From Mimachlamys varia (lineage: Eukaryota; Mollusca; Bivalvia; Pectinida; Pectinidae): 64,000 nucleotides of DNA. Numbering within the stretch: position 1 is the first letter of the stretch; each line of letters starts with the position of its first letter. The stretch lies in NCBI GenBank assembly GCA_947623455.1, contig OX392530.1:33821405-33885404 (forward strand), written 5' to 3'. Position numbers and translations under genes: made by a program. The notes under the pieces are model-generated. The model was not told the DNA's origin, did not search any database, and was given only the letters and a program-made list of their open reading frames with translations. Below are positions 6,668 through 19,733 of this stretch, piece after piece.

Positions 6668-8111
6668 TATATATAAACCGACACTTGATACTTTACCAAT
6701 CACTCTGCTCATGGCTAGCCTAACAGGCAGCACAACAGTGGAACAGAATAAGGTAAGTCCTTTCTTTTTCCATACGAATGGTATTGGTTTATCCTTTCCT
6801 AGTACTTACTAGGTGCTGATGATATTCAAACATTAGCACTAGCCTGTGCTGGTAGAGGATAGACTACAACATCAACAAGACACTTCCTATACTGTGAACC
6901 ATTTCCTTTCCTAGTACTGGCTATGTGCTGGTTTGCAATCAACGATTAGCACTAGCCTGTGCTGGTAAAGGAATGGTGTCCTCACTTCAGTCAATAATTC
7001 ACTTTTTCATTTCAGATCTTATTAACATGGTGACCACTAGAATTTACCTCACTCTTTCCTAGTACTTGCTACGTGCTGTTGTGTAAATCATCAGTAGCAC
7101 TAGCCTGTGCTTGTAGAGAGCAGGTTTCCTCTTCATCTTCACATTCAAGTAAGCTGGCTTCTCCAGTACTACACCAACTGTGCTGCATTTCCTTTCCCAA
7201 TACATGCTATGTGCTGGTCTGTAACCAACAATTAGCACTAGTCTGTGCTGGTAGGGGACTGCATCAGAAATCAACCCACATCAATAGACATCAATGCAGA
7301 GTTTCATCTTTTCCTTTCCTAGTACTTGCTATGTGCTGGTTGATTTTTCAACGACAAGCACTAGCCTGTGCTGGTAGAGCAGTGGTGTTTGTGTCACCTT
7401 CAATCACACTCATCTGTTTCCTTTGCACTGAAACCTGTTGCCAAAACAAACTGGTACTAAGCTCTTTCCTAGTACTTTCTATGTGCTTTTTTTGTTACAA
7501 TGAAAAAATAGCACTAGTCAGTGCTTGAAGAGAGAACGGTAAATCATCAATCTCAACTTTTATTTTTTTTTCTTTTCTAACTTATATTCGGCCTCATTGC
7601 TGCTTTTCCTTTCCTTGTACAAGCTATGTGCTGGTTTGTAATTAACAATTAGCACTAGCATGTGCTGGTAGAGGATAAACGGTCAGACTACAGTGACACA
7701 GCTTTATATTTCTACTGTTTATCAAAACCAAACCAAAATCCCTAAGTACAATATTTGTGTGATCCCCTACACTTTCCTAGTACTTGCCATGTGCTGGCTT
7801 TATTTCAAGTGCTAGCACTAGCCTGTGCTGGTAGAGTATGGGTTTAAACATCTTTGATTACTGACTTATCTCCCCTGACCTCCAACTTCCTTTACAAGTG
7901 CTTTCACACCCTGGCTTGCAGGGTGAACACAGTGTCATGCTTGACTGCACGTCTCAACATGAGCACATTGTTTTCTTAATTCAAACACCCATTCCCTAAA
8001 CACAACACAAAGTAATACTCTGGGTGTCTGTCATGTCAACTCTCTTGTTCTTCTCTAACACTCATCCAACCACAGAGTGAAGTTTAATTTTGACACTTTC
8101 ACCATCCCCAG
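6668..8111 (+). repeat. Unit 5 (1,444 bp), divergent hp5 and hp6
   Basis: Two extra T residues in the run before hp7 make this the longest ordinary unit. hp5 has CGACAAGCAC (A at 7356). hp6 has G to T at 7488 and T to A at 7520, so its stem is weaker than usual. The stretch before the next promoter reads TTTACAAGTGC and CCTAAACACAAC. This unit has the most private substitutions that I noticed. Confidence 0.95.
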
Positions 8112-9553
8112 TATATATAAACCCAGACTTGATACTTTCCCAATCACTCTGCTCATGGCTAGCCTAACAGGCAGCACAACAGTGGAACAGAATAAGGTAA
8201 GTCCTTTCTTTTTCCATACGAATGGTATTGGTTTATCCTTTCCTAGTACTTACTAGGTGCTGATGATATTCAAACATTAGCACTAGCCTGTGCTGGTAGA
8301 GGATAGACTACAACATCAACAAGACACTTCCTATACTGTGAACCATTTCCTTTCCTAGTACTGGCTATGTGCTGGTTTGCAATCAACGATTAGCACTAGC
8401 CTGTGCTGGTAAAGGAATGGTGTCCTCACTTCAGTCAACAATTCACTTTTTCATTTCAGATCTTATTAACATAGTGACCACTAGAATTTACCTCACTCTT
8501 TCCTAGTACTTGCTACGTGCTGTTGTGTAAATCATCAGTAGCACTAGCCTGTGCTTGTAGAGAGCAGGTTTCCTCTTCATCTTCACATTCAAGTAAGCTG
8601 GCTTCTCCAGTACTACACCAACTGTGCTGCATTTCCTTTCCCAATACATGCTATGTGCTGGTCTGTAACCAACAATTAGCACTAGTCTGTGCTGGTAGGG
8701 GACTGCATCAGAAATCAACCCACATCAATAGACATCAATGCAGAGTTTCATCTTTTCCTTTCCTAGTACTTGCTATGTGCTGGTTGATTTTTCAACGACT
8801 AGCACTAGCCTGTGCTGGTAGAGGAGTGGTGTTTATGTCAACTTCAATCACACTCATCTGTTTCCTTTGCACTGAAACCTGTTGCCAAAACAAACTGGTA
8901 CCAAGCTCTTTCCTAGTACTTTCTATGTGCTGTTTTTGTTACAATGAAAAAATAGCACTAGTCTGTGCTTGAAGAGAGAACGGTAAATCATCAATCTCAA
9001 CTTTTATTTTTTTCTTTTCTAACTTATGTTCGGCCTCATTGCTGCTTTTCCTTTCCTTGTACAAGCTATGTGCTGGTTTGTAATTAACAATTAGCACTAG
9101 CATGTGCTGGTAGAGGATAAGCGGTCAGACTACAGTGACACAGCTTTATATTTCTACTGTTTATCAAAACCAAACCAAAATCCCTAAGTACAATATTTGT
9201 GTGATCCCCTACACTTTCCTAGTACTTGCCATGTGCTGGCTTTATTTCAAGTGCTAGCACTAGCCTGTGCTGGTAGAGTATGGGTTTAAACATCTTTGAT
9301 TACTGACTTATCTCCCCTGACCTCCAAATTCCTTTACCTGTGCTTTCACACCCTGGCTTGCAGGGTGAACACAGTGTCATGCTTGACCGCACGTCTCAAC
9401 ATGACCACATTGTTTTCTTAATTCAAACACCCATTCCCTAATGACAACACAAAGTAATACTCTGGGTGTCTGTCATGTCAACTCTCTTGCTCTTCTCTAA
9501 CACTCATCCAACCACAGAGTGAAGTTTAATTTTGACACTTTCACCATCCCCAG
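8112..9553 (+). repeat. Unit 6 (1,442 bp)
   Basis: Complete unit. ACATAGTGACC replaces ACATGGTGACC just after the splice acceptor (near 8470), which would change the candidate spliced frame from TGG TGA to TAG. Confidence 0.95.
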
Positions 9554-10995
9554 TATATATAAACCGACACTTGATACTTTACCAATCACTCTGCTCATGG
9601 CTAGCCTAACAGGCAGCACAACAGTGGAACAGAATAAGGTAAGTCCTTTCTTTTTCCATACGAATGGTATTGGTTTATCCTTTCCTAGTACTTACTAGGT
9701 GCTGATGATATTCAAACATTAGCACTAGCCTGTGCTGGTAGAGGATAGACTACAACATCAACAAGACACTTCCTATACTGTGAACCATTTCCTTTCCTAG
9801 TACTGGCTATGTGCTGGTTTGCAATCAACGATTAGCACTAGCCTGTGCTGGTAAAGGAATGGTGTCCTCACTTCAGTCAATAATTCACTTTTTCATTTCA
9901 GATCTTATTAACATGGTGACCACTAGAATTTACCTCACTCTTTCCTAGTACTTGCTACGTGCTGTTGTGTAAATCATCAGTAGCACTAGCCTGTGCTTGT
10001 AGAGAGCAGGTTTCCTCTTCATCTTCACATTCAAGTAAGCTGGCTTCTCCAGTACTACACCAACTGTGCTGCATTTCCTTTCCCAATACATGCTATGTGC
10101 TGGTCTGTAACCAACAATTAGCACTAGTCTGTGCTGGTAGGGGACTGCATCAGAAATCAACCCACATCAATAGACATCAATGCAGAGTTTCATCTTTTCC
10201 TTTCCTAGTACTTGCTATGTGCTGGTTGATTTTTCAACGACAAGCACTAGCCTGTGCTGGTAGAGCAGTGGTGTTTGTGTCACCTTCAATCACACTCATC
10301 TGTTTCCTTTGCACTGAAACCTGTTGCCAAAACAAACTGGTACCAAGCTCTTTCCTAGTACTTTCTATGTGCTGTTTTTGTTACAATGAAAAAATAGCAC
10401 TAGTCTGTGCTTGAAGAGAGAACGGTAAATCATCAATCTCAACTTTTATTTTTTTCTTTTCTAACTTATGTTCGGCCTCATTGCTGTTTTTTCCTTTCCT
10501 TGTACAAGCTATGTGCTGGTTTGTAATTAACAATTAGCACTAGCATGTGCTGGTAGAGAATAAGCGGTCAGACTACAGTGACACAGCTTTATATTTCTAC
10601 TGTTTATCAAAACCAAACCAAAATCCCTAAGTACAATATTTGTGTGATCCCCTACACTTTCCTAGTACTTGCCATGTGCTGGCTTTATTCAAGTGCTAGC
10701 ACTAGCCTGTGCTGGTAGAGTATGGGTTTAAACATCTTTGATTACTGACTTATCTCCCCTGACCTCCAAATTCCTTTACCTGTGCTTTCACACCCTGGCT
10801 TGCAGGGTGAACACAGGGTCATGCTTGACTGCACATCTCAACATGAGCACATTGTTTTCTTAATTCAAACACCCATTCCCTAATGACAACACAAAGTAAT
10901 ACTCTGGGTGTCTGTCATGTCAACTCTCTTGCTCTTCTCTAACACTCATCCAACCACAGAGTGAAGTTTAATTTTGACACTTTCACCATCCCCAG
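9554..10995 (+). repeat. Unit 7 (1,442 bp)
   Basis: Complete unit. It shares the CGACAAGCAC form of hp5 (A at 10242) with unit 5, but has a normal hp6. TTGCTGTTTTTTCC precedes hp7 and the hp8 loop is one T shorter, as in unit 0. Confidence 0.95.
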
Positions 10996-12437
10996 TATAT
11001 ATAAACCGACACTTGATACTTTCCCAATCACTCTGCTCATGGCTAGCCTAACAGGCAGCACAACAGTGGAAGAGAATAAGGTAAGTCCTTTCTTTTTCCA
11101 TACGAATGGTATTGGTTTATCCTTTCCTAGTACTTACTAGGTGCTGATGATATTCAAACATTAGCACTAGCCTGTGCTGGTAGAGGATAGACTACAACAT
11201 CAACAAGACACTTCCTATACTGTGAACCATTTCCTTTCCTAGTACTGGCTATGTGCTGGTTTGCAATCAACGATTAGCACTAGCCTGTGCTGGTAAAGGA
11301 ATGGTGTCCTCACTTCAGTCAACAATTCACTTTTTCATTTCAGATCTTATTAAGATGGTGACCACTAGAATTTACCTCACTCTTTCCTAGTACTTGCTAC
11401 GTGCTGTTGCGTAAATCATCAGTAGCACTAGCCTGTGCTTGTAGAGAGCAGGTTTCCTCTTCATCTTCACATTCAAGTAAGCTGGCTTCTCCAGTACTAC
11501 ACCAACTGTGCTGCATTTCCTTTCCTAATACATGCTATGTGCTGGTCTGTAACCAACAATTAGCACTAGTCTGTGCTGGTAGGGGACTGCATCAGAAATC
11601 AACCCACATCAATAGACATCAATGCAGAGTTTCATCTTTTCCTTTCCTAGTACTTGCTATGTGCTGGTTGATTTTTCAACGACTAGCACTAGCCTGTGCT
11701 GGTAGAGGAGTGGTGTTTATGTCAACTTCAATCACACTCATCTGTTTCCTTTGCACTGAAACCTGTTGCCAAAACAAACTGGTACCAAGCTCTTTCCTAG
11801 TACTTTCTATGTGCTGTTTTTGTTACAATGAAAAAATAGCACTAGTCTGTGCTTGAAGAGAGAACGGTAAATCATCAATCTCAACTTTTATTTTTTTCTT
11901 TTCTAACTTATGTTCGGCCTCATTGCTGCTTTTCCTTTCCTTGTACAAGCTATGTGCTGGTTTGTAATTAACAATTAGCACTAGCATGTGCTGGTAGAGG
12001 ATAAGCGGTCAGACTACAGTGACACAGCTTTATATTTCTACTGTTTATCAAAACCAAACCAAAATCCCTAAGTACAATATTTGTGTGATCCCCTACACTT
12101 TCCTAGTACTTGCCATGTGCTGGCTTTATTTCAAGTGCTAGCACTAGCCTGTGCTGGTAGAGTATGGGTTTAAACATCTTTGATTACTGACTTATCTCCC
12201 CTGACCTCCAAATTCCTTTACATGTGCTTTCACACCCTGGCTTGCAGGGTGAACACAGTGTCATGCTTGACCGCACGTCTCAACATGACCACATTGTTTT
12301 CTTAATTCAAACACCCATTCCCTAATGACAACACAAAGTAATACTCTGGGTGTCTGTCATGTCAACTCTCTTGCTCTTCTCTAACACTCATCCAACCACA
12401 GAGTGAAGTTTAATTTTGACACTTTCACCATCCCCAG
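10996..12437 (+). repeat. Unit 8 (1,442 bp), start of a four-unit block
   Basis: Complete unit. It carries TTAAGATGG after the acceptor (G at 11354), shared with unit 12 exactly 5,855 bp downstream. Units 8 to 11 and 12 to 15 correspond in order. Confidence 0.95.
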
Positions 12438-13878
12438 TATATATAAACCGACACTTGATACTTTCCCAATCACTCTGCTCATGGCTAGCCTAACAGGCAG
12501 CACAACAGTGGAACAGAATAAGGTAAGTCCTTTCTTTTTCCATACGAATGGTATTGGTTTATCCTTTCCTAGTACTTACTAGGTGCTGATGATATTCAAA
12601 CATTAGCACTAGCCTGTGCTGGTAGAGGATAGACTACAACATCAACAAGACACTTCCTATACTGTGAACCATTTCCTTTCCTAGTACTGGCTATGTGCTG
12701 GTTTGCAATCAACGATTAGCACTAGCCTGTGCTGGTAAAGGAATGGTGTCCTCACTTCAGTCAACAATTCACTTTTTCATTTCAGATCTTATTAACATGG
12801 TGACCACTAGAATTTACCTCACTCTTTCCTAGTACTTGCTACGTGCTGTTGAGTAAATCATCAGTAGCACTAGCCTTTGCTTGTAGAGAGCAGGTTTCCT
12901 CTTCATCTTCACATTCAAGTAAGCTGGCTTCTCCAGTACTACACCAACTGTGCTGCATTTCCTTTCCCAATACATGCTATGTGCTGGTCTGTAACCAACA
13001 ATTAGCACTAGTCTGTGCTGGTAGGGGACTGCATCAGAAATCAACCCACATCAATAGACATCAATGCAGAGTTTCATCTTTTCCTTTCCTAGTACTTGCT
13101 ATGTGCTCGTTGATTTTTCAACGACTAGCACTAGCCTGTGCTGGTAGAGGAGTGGTGTTTATGTCAACTTTAATCACACTCATCTGTTTCCTTTGCACTG
13201 AAACCTGTTGCCAAAACAAACTGGTACCAAGCTCTTTCCTAGTACTTTCTATGTGCTGTTTTCGTTACAATGAAAAAATAGCACTAGTCTGTGTTTGAAG
13301 AGAGAACGGTAAATCATCAATCTCAACTTTCATTTGTTTCTTTTCTAACTTATGTTCGGCCTCATTGCTGCTTTTCCTTTCCTTGTACAAGCTATGTGCT
13401 GGTTTGTAATTAACAATTAGCACTAGCATGTGCTGGTAGAGGATAAGCGGTCAGACTACAGTGACACAGCTTTATATTTCTACTGTTTATCAAAACCAAA
13501 CCAAAATCCCTAAGTACAATATTTGTGTGATCCCCTACACTTTCCTAGTACTTGCCATGTGCTGGCTTTATTTCAAGTGCTAGCACTAGCCTGTGCTGGT
13601 AGAGTATGGGTTTAAACATCTTTGATAACTGACTTATCTCCCCTGACCTCCAAATTCCTTTACCTGTGCTTTCACATCCTGGCTTGCAGGGTGAACACAG
13701 TGTCATGCTTGACTGCACGTCTCAACATGAGCACATGTTTTCTTAATTCAAACACCCATTCCCTAATGACAACACAAAGTAATACTCTGGGTGTCTGTCA
13801 TGTCAACTCTCTTTCTCTTCTCTAACACTCATCCAACCACAGAGTGAAGTTTAATTTTGACACTTTCACCATCCCCAG
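12438..13878 (+). repeat. Unit 9 (1,441 bp), transition to the S-type haplotype
   Basis: Complete unit. From hp3 onwards it carries the linked S-type variants: GAGTAAATC and CCTTTGCTTG in hp3 (T at 12877), GCTCGTTGA in hp5, TTTTCG in hp6 and GATAACTG and GCACATGTTTTC before the next promoter. One T missing in the last motif makes it 1,441 bp. Confidence 0.95.
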
Positions 13879-15364
13879 TATATATAAACCCAGACTTGAT
13901 ACTTTCCCAATCACTCTGCTCATGGCTAGCCTAACAGGCAGCACAACAGTGGAAGAAAATAAGGTAAGTCCTTTCTTTTTCCATACAAATGGTATTGGTT
14001 TATCCTTTCCTAGTACTTACTAGGTGCTGATGATATTCAAACATTAGCACTAGCCTGTGCTGGTAGAGGATAGACTACAACATCAACAAGACACTTCCTA
14101 TACTGTGAACCATTTCCTTTCCTAGTACTGGCTATGTACTTCCTCTACTGTGAACCATTTCCTTTCCTAGTACTGGCTATGTGCTGGTTTGCAATCAACG
14201 ATTAGCACTAGCCTGTGCTGGTAAAGGAATGGTGTCCTCACTTCAGTCAACAATTCACTTTTTCATTTCAGATCTTATTAACATGGTGACCACTAGAATT
14301 TACCTCACTCTTTCCTAGTACTTGCTACGTGCTGTTGAGTAAATCATCAGTAGCACTAGCCTTTGCTTGTAGAGAGCAGGTTTCCTCTTCATCTTCACAT
14401 TCAAGTAAGCTGGCTTCTCCAGTACTACACCAACTGTGCTGCATTTCCTTTCCCAATACATGCTATGTGCTGGTCTGTAACCAACAATTAGCACTAGTCT
14501 GTGCTGGTAGGGGACTGCATCAGAAATCAACCCACATCAATAGACATCAATGCAGAGTTTCATCTTTTCCTTTCCTAGTACTTGCTATGTGCTCGTTGAT
14601 TTTTCAACGACTAGCACTAGCCTGTGCTGGTAGAGGAGTGGTGTTTATGTCAACTTCAATCACACTCATCTGTTTCCTTTGCACTGAAACCTGTTGCCAA
14701 AACAAACTGGTACCAAGCTCTTTCCTAGTACTTTCTATGTGCTGTTTTCGTTACAATGAAAAAATAGCACTAGTCTGTGTTTGAAGAGAGAACGGTAAAT
14801 CATCAATCTCAACTTTCATTTGTTTCTTTTCTAACTTATGTTCGGCCTCATTGCTGCTTTTCATTTCCTTGTACAAGCTATGTGCTGGTTTGTAATTAAC
14901 AATTAGCACTAGCATGTGCTGGTAGAGGATAAGCGGTCAGACTACAGTGACACAGCTTTATATTTCTACTGTTTATCAAAACCAAACCAAAATCCCTAAG
15001 TACAATATTTGTGTGATCCCCTACACTTTCCTAGTACTTGCCACGTGCTGGCTTTATTTCAAGTGCTAGCACTAGCCTGTGCTGGTAGAGTATGGGTTTA
15101 AACATCTTTGATAACTGACTTATCTCCCCTGACCTCCAAATTCCTTTACCTGTGCTTTCACATCCTGGCTTGCAGGGTGAACACAGTGTCATGCTTGACT
15201 GCACGTCTCAACATGAGCACATGTTTTCTTAATTCAAACACCCATTCCCTAATGACAACACAAAGTAATACTCTGGGTGTCTGTCATGTCAACTCTCTTT
15301 CTCTTCTCTAACACTCATCCAACCACAGAGTGAAGTTTAATTTTGACACTTTCACCATCCCCAG
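13879..15364 (+). repeat. Unit 10 (1,486 bp), S-type with 45 bp duplication
   Basis: The extra length is a 45 bp tandem duplication at 14093-14182 that copies the 5' flank and 5' arm of hp2, minus one T elsewhere. The first exon has GAAGAAAAT (silent). All eight hairpins are present, with hp2 altered. Confidence 0.95.
14093..14182 (+). repeat. 45 bp tandem duplication in hp2 (unit 10)
   Basis: Two 45-base copies lie directly together: 14093-14137 begins ACTTCCTATACTG and 14138-14182 begins ACTTCCTCTACTG. Each ends CTAGTACTGGCTATGT, so hp2 has two 5' arms and one 3' arm. Identical duplications lie at 15579-15668, 19948-20037, 21434-21523, 22920-23009 and 34496-34585, so it arose once and spread. 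Confidence 0.93.
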
Positions 15365-16850
15365 TATATATAAACCCAGACTTGATACTTTCCCAATCAC
15401 TCTGCTCATGGCTAGCCTAACAGGCAGCACAACAGTGGAAGAAAATAAGGTAAGTCCTTTCTTTTTCCATACAAATGGTATTGGTTTATCCTTTCCTAGT
15501 ACTTACTAGTTGCTGATGATATTCAAACATTAGCACTAGCCTGTGCTGGTAGAGGATAGACTACAACATCAACAAGACACTTCCTATACTGTGAACCATT
15601 TCCTTTCCTAGTACTGGCTATGTACTTCCTCTACTGTGAACCATTTCCTTTCCTAGTACTGGCTATGTGCTGGTTTGCAATCAACGATTAGCACTAGCCT
15701 GTGCTGGTAAAGGAATGGTGTCCTCACTTCAGTCAACAATTCACTTTTTCATTTCAGATCTTATTAACATGGTGACCACTAGAATTTACCTCACTCTTTC
15801 CTAGTACTTGCTACGTGCTGTTGAGTAAATCATCAGTAGCACTAGCCTTTGCTTGTAGAGAGCAGGTTTCCTCTTCATCTTCACATTCAAGTAAGCTGGC
15901 TTCTCCAGTACTACACCAACTGTGCTGCATTTCCTTTCCCAATACATGCTATGTGCTGGTCTGTAACCAACAATTAGCACTAGTCTGTGCTGGTAGGGGA
16001 CTGCATCAGAAATCAACCCACATCAATAGACATCAATGCAGAGTTTCATCTTTTCCTTTCCTAGTACTTGCTATGTGCTGGTTGATTTTTCAACGACTAG
16101 CACTAGCCTGTGCTGGTAGAGGAGTGGTGTTTATGTCAACTTCAATCACTCTCATCTGTTTCCTTTGCACTGAAACCTGTTGCCAAAACAAACTGGTACC
16201 AAGCTCTTTCCTAGTACTTTCTATGTGCTGTTTTTGTTACAATGAAAAAATAGCACAAGTCTGTGCTTGAAGAGAGAACGGTAAATCATCAATCTCAACT
16301 TTTATTTTTTTCTTTTCTAACTTATGTTCGGCCTCATTGCTGCTTTTCCTTTCCTTGTACAAGCTATGTGCTGGTTTGTAATTAACAATTAGCACTAGCA
16401 TGTGCTGGTAGAGGATAAGCGGTCAGACTACAGTGACACAGCTTTATATTTCTACTGTTTATCAAAACCAAACCAAAATCCCTAAGTACAATATTTGTGT
16501 GATCCCCTACACTTTCCTAGTACTTGCCATGTGCTGGCTTTATTTCAAGTGCTAGCACTAGCCTGTGCTGGTAGAGTATGGGTTTAAACATCTTTAATTA
16601 CTGACTTATCTCCCCTGACCTCCAAATTCCTTTACCTGTGCTTTCACACCCTGGCTTGCAGGGTGAACACAGTGTCATGCTTGACCGCCATCTCAACATG
16701 AGCACATTGTTTTCTTAATTCAAACACCCATTCCCTAATGACAACACAAAGTAATACTCTGGGTGTCTGTCATGTCAACTCTCTTGCTCTTCTCTAACAC
16801 TCATCCAACCACAGAGTGAAGTTTAATTTTGACACTTTCACCATCCCCAG
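15365..16850 (+). repeat. Unit 11 (1,486 bp), S-type/normal chimera
   Basis: It has the duplication (15579-15668) and the S-type hp3, but from hp5 onwards it matches non-S units (GCTGGTTGA, and TAGCACAAGTC in hp6 near 16253). The CCGCCATCTC motif near 16685 is one base shorter than the usual CCGCACGTCTC pattern. The switch point suggests recombination or gene conversion within the unit. Confidence 0.95.
15579..15668 (+). repeat. 45 bp tandem duplication in hp2 (unit 11)
   Basis: Same duplication as at 14093-14182, in a unit with normal hp5 and hp6. Confidence 0.93.
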
Positions 16851-18292
16851 TATATATAAACCGACACTTGATACTTTCCCAATCACTCTGCTCATGGCTA
16901 GCCTAACAGGCAGCACAACAGTGGAAGAGAATAAGGTAAGTCCTTTCTTTTTCCATACGAATGGTATTGGTTTATCCTTTCCTAGTACTTACTAGGTGCT
17001 GATGATATTCAAACATTAGCACTAGCCTGTGCTGGTAGAGGATAGACTACAACATCAACAAGACACTTCCTATACTGTGAACCATTTCCTTTCCTAGTAC
17101 TGGCTATGTGCTGGTTTGCAATCAACGATTAGCACTAGCCTGTGCTGGTAAAGGAATGGTGTCCTCACTTCAGTCAACAATTCACTTTTTCATTTCAGAT
17201 CTTATTAAGATGGTGACCACTAGAATTTACCTCACTCTTTCCTAGTACTTGCTACGTGCTGTTGCGTAAATCATCAGTAGCACTAGCCTGTGCTTGTAGA
17301 GAGCAGGTTTCCTCTTCATCTTCACATTCAAGTAAGCTGGCTTCTCCAGTACTACACCAACTGTGCTGCATTTCCTTTCCTAATACATGCTATGTGCTGG
17401 TCTGTAACCAACAATTAGCACTAGTCTGTGCTGGTAGGGGACTGCATCAGAAATCAACCCACATCAATAGACATCAATGCAGAGTTTCATCTTTTCCTTT
17501 CCTAGTACTTGCTATGTGCTCGTTGATTTTTCAACGACTAGCACTAGCCTGTGCTGGTAGAGGAGTGGTGTTTATGTCAACTTCAATCACACTCATCTGT
17601 TTCCTTTGCACTGAAACCTGTTGCCAAAACAAACTGGTACCAAGCTCTTTCCTAGTACTTTCTATGTGCTGTTTTTGTTACAATGAAAAAATAGCACTAG
17701 TCTGTGCTTGAAGAGAGAACGGTAAATCATCAATCTCAACTTTTATTTTTTTCTTTTCTAACTTATGTTCGGCCTCATTGCTGCTTTTCCTTTCCTTGTA
17801 CAAGCTATGTGCTGGTTTGTAATTAACAATTAGCACTAGCATGTGCTGGTAGAGGATAAGCGGTCAGACTACAGTGACACAGCTTTATATTTCTACTGTT
17901 TATCAAAACCAAACCAAAATCCCTAAGTACAATATTTGTGTGATCCCCTACACTTTCCTAGTACTTGCCATGTGCTGGCTTTATTTCAAGTGCTAGCACT
18001 AGCCTGTGCTGGTAGAGTATGGGTTTAAACATCTTTGATTACTGACTTATCTCCCCTGACCTCCAAATTCCTTTACCTGTGCTTTCACACCCTGGCTTGC
18101 AGGGTGAACACAGTGTCATGCTTGACCGCACGTCTCAACATGACCACATTGTTTTCTTAATTCAAACACCCATTCCCTAATGACAACACAAAGTAATACT
18201 CTGGGTGTCTGTCATGTCAACTCTCTTGCTCTTCTCTAACACTCATCCAACCACAGAGTGAAGTTTAATTTTGACACTTTCACCATCCCCAG
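16851..18292 (+). repeat. Unit 12 (1,442 bp)
   Basis: Complete unit matching unit 8, including TTAAGATGG after the acceptor and the GCGTAAATC loop of hp3. It differs from unit 8 in having the S-type GCTCGTTGA in hp5. Confidence 0.95.
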
Positions 18293-19733
18293 TATATATA
18301 AACCGACACTTGATACTTTCCCAATCACTCTGCTCATGGCTAGCCTAACAGGCAGCACAACAGTGGAACAGAATAAGGTAAGTCCTTTCTTTTTCCATAC
18401 GAATGGTATTGGTTTATCCTTTCCTAGTACTTACTAGGTGCTGATGATATTCAAACATTAGCACTAGCCTGTGCTGGTAGAGGATAGACTACAACATCAA
18501 CAAGACACTTCCTATACTGTGAACCATTTCCTTTCCTAGTACTGGCTATGTGCTGGTTTGCAATCAACGATTAGCACTAGCCTGTGCTGGTAAAGGAATG
18601 GTGTCCTCACTTCAGTCAACAATTCACTTTTTCATTTCAGATCTTATTAACATGGTGACCACTAGAATTTACCTCACTCTTTCCTAGTACTTGCTACGTG
18701 CTGTTGAGTAAATCATCAGTAGCACTAGCCTTTGCTTGTAGAGAGCAGGTTTCCTCTTCATCTTCACATTCAAGTAAGCTGGCTTCTCCAGTACTACACC
18801 AACTGTGCTGCATTTCCTTTCCCAATACATGCTATGTGCTGGTCTGTAACCAACAATTAGCACTAGTCTGTGCTGGTAGGGGACTGCATCAGAAATCAAC
18901 CCACATCAATAGACATCAATGCAGAGTTTCATCTTTTCCTTTCCTAGTACTTGCTATGTGCTCGTTGATTTTTCAACGACTAGCACTAGCCTGTGCTGGT
19001 AGAGGAGTGGTGTTTATGTCAACTTCAATCACACTCATCTGTTTCCTTTGCACTGAAACCTGTTGCCAAAACAAACTGGTACCAAGCTCTTTCCTAGTAC
19101 TTTCTATGTGCTGTTTTCGTTACAATGAAAAAATAGCACTAGTCTGTGTTTGAAGAGAGAACGGTAAATCATCAATCTCAACTTTCATTTGTTTCTTTTC
19201 TAACTTATGTTCGGCCTCATTGCTGCTTTTCCTTTCCTTGTACAAGCTATGTGCTGGTTTGTAATTAACAATTAGCACTAGCATGTGCTGGTAGAGGATA
19301 AGCGGTCAGACTACAGTGACACAGCTTTATATTTCTACTGTTTATCAAAACCAAACCAAAATCCCTAAGTACAATATTTGTGTGATCCCCTACACTTTCC
19401 TAGTACTTGCCACGTGCTGGCTTTATTTCAAGTGCTAGCACTAGCCTGTGCTGGTAGAGTATGGGTTTAAACATCTTTGATAACTGACTTATCTCCCCTG
19501 ACCTCCAAATTCCTTTACCTGTGCTTTCACATCCTGGCTTGCAGGGTGAACACAGTGTCATGCTTGACTGCACGTCTCAACATGAGCACATGTTTTCTTA
19601 ATTCAAACACCCATTCCCTAATGACAACACAAAGTAATACTCTGGGTGTCTGTCATGTCAACTCTCTTTCTCTTCTCTAACACTCATCCAACCACAGAGT
19701 GAAGTTTAATTTTGACACTTTCACCATCCCCAG
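18293..19733 (+). repeat. Unit 13 (1,441 bp), S-type
   Basis: Complete unit that corresponds to unit 9 at a spacing of 5,855 bp. It has S-type hp3, hp5 and hp6 and the GCACATGTTTTC deletion. Confidence 0.95.

Noticed and set aside
13622..13825. Short plus-strand frames of 67 to 85 codons around the promoter region (also 36381-36638 and 60894-61151)
   Set aside because: They begin at TTG or run across the TATA box and predicted start site, and appear only where small indels or substitutions remove a stop. No domain is recognisable.
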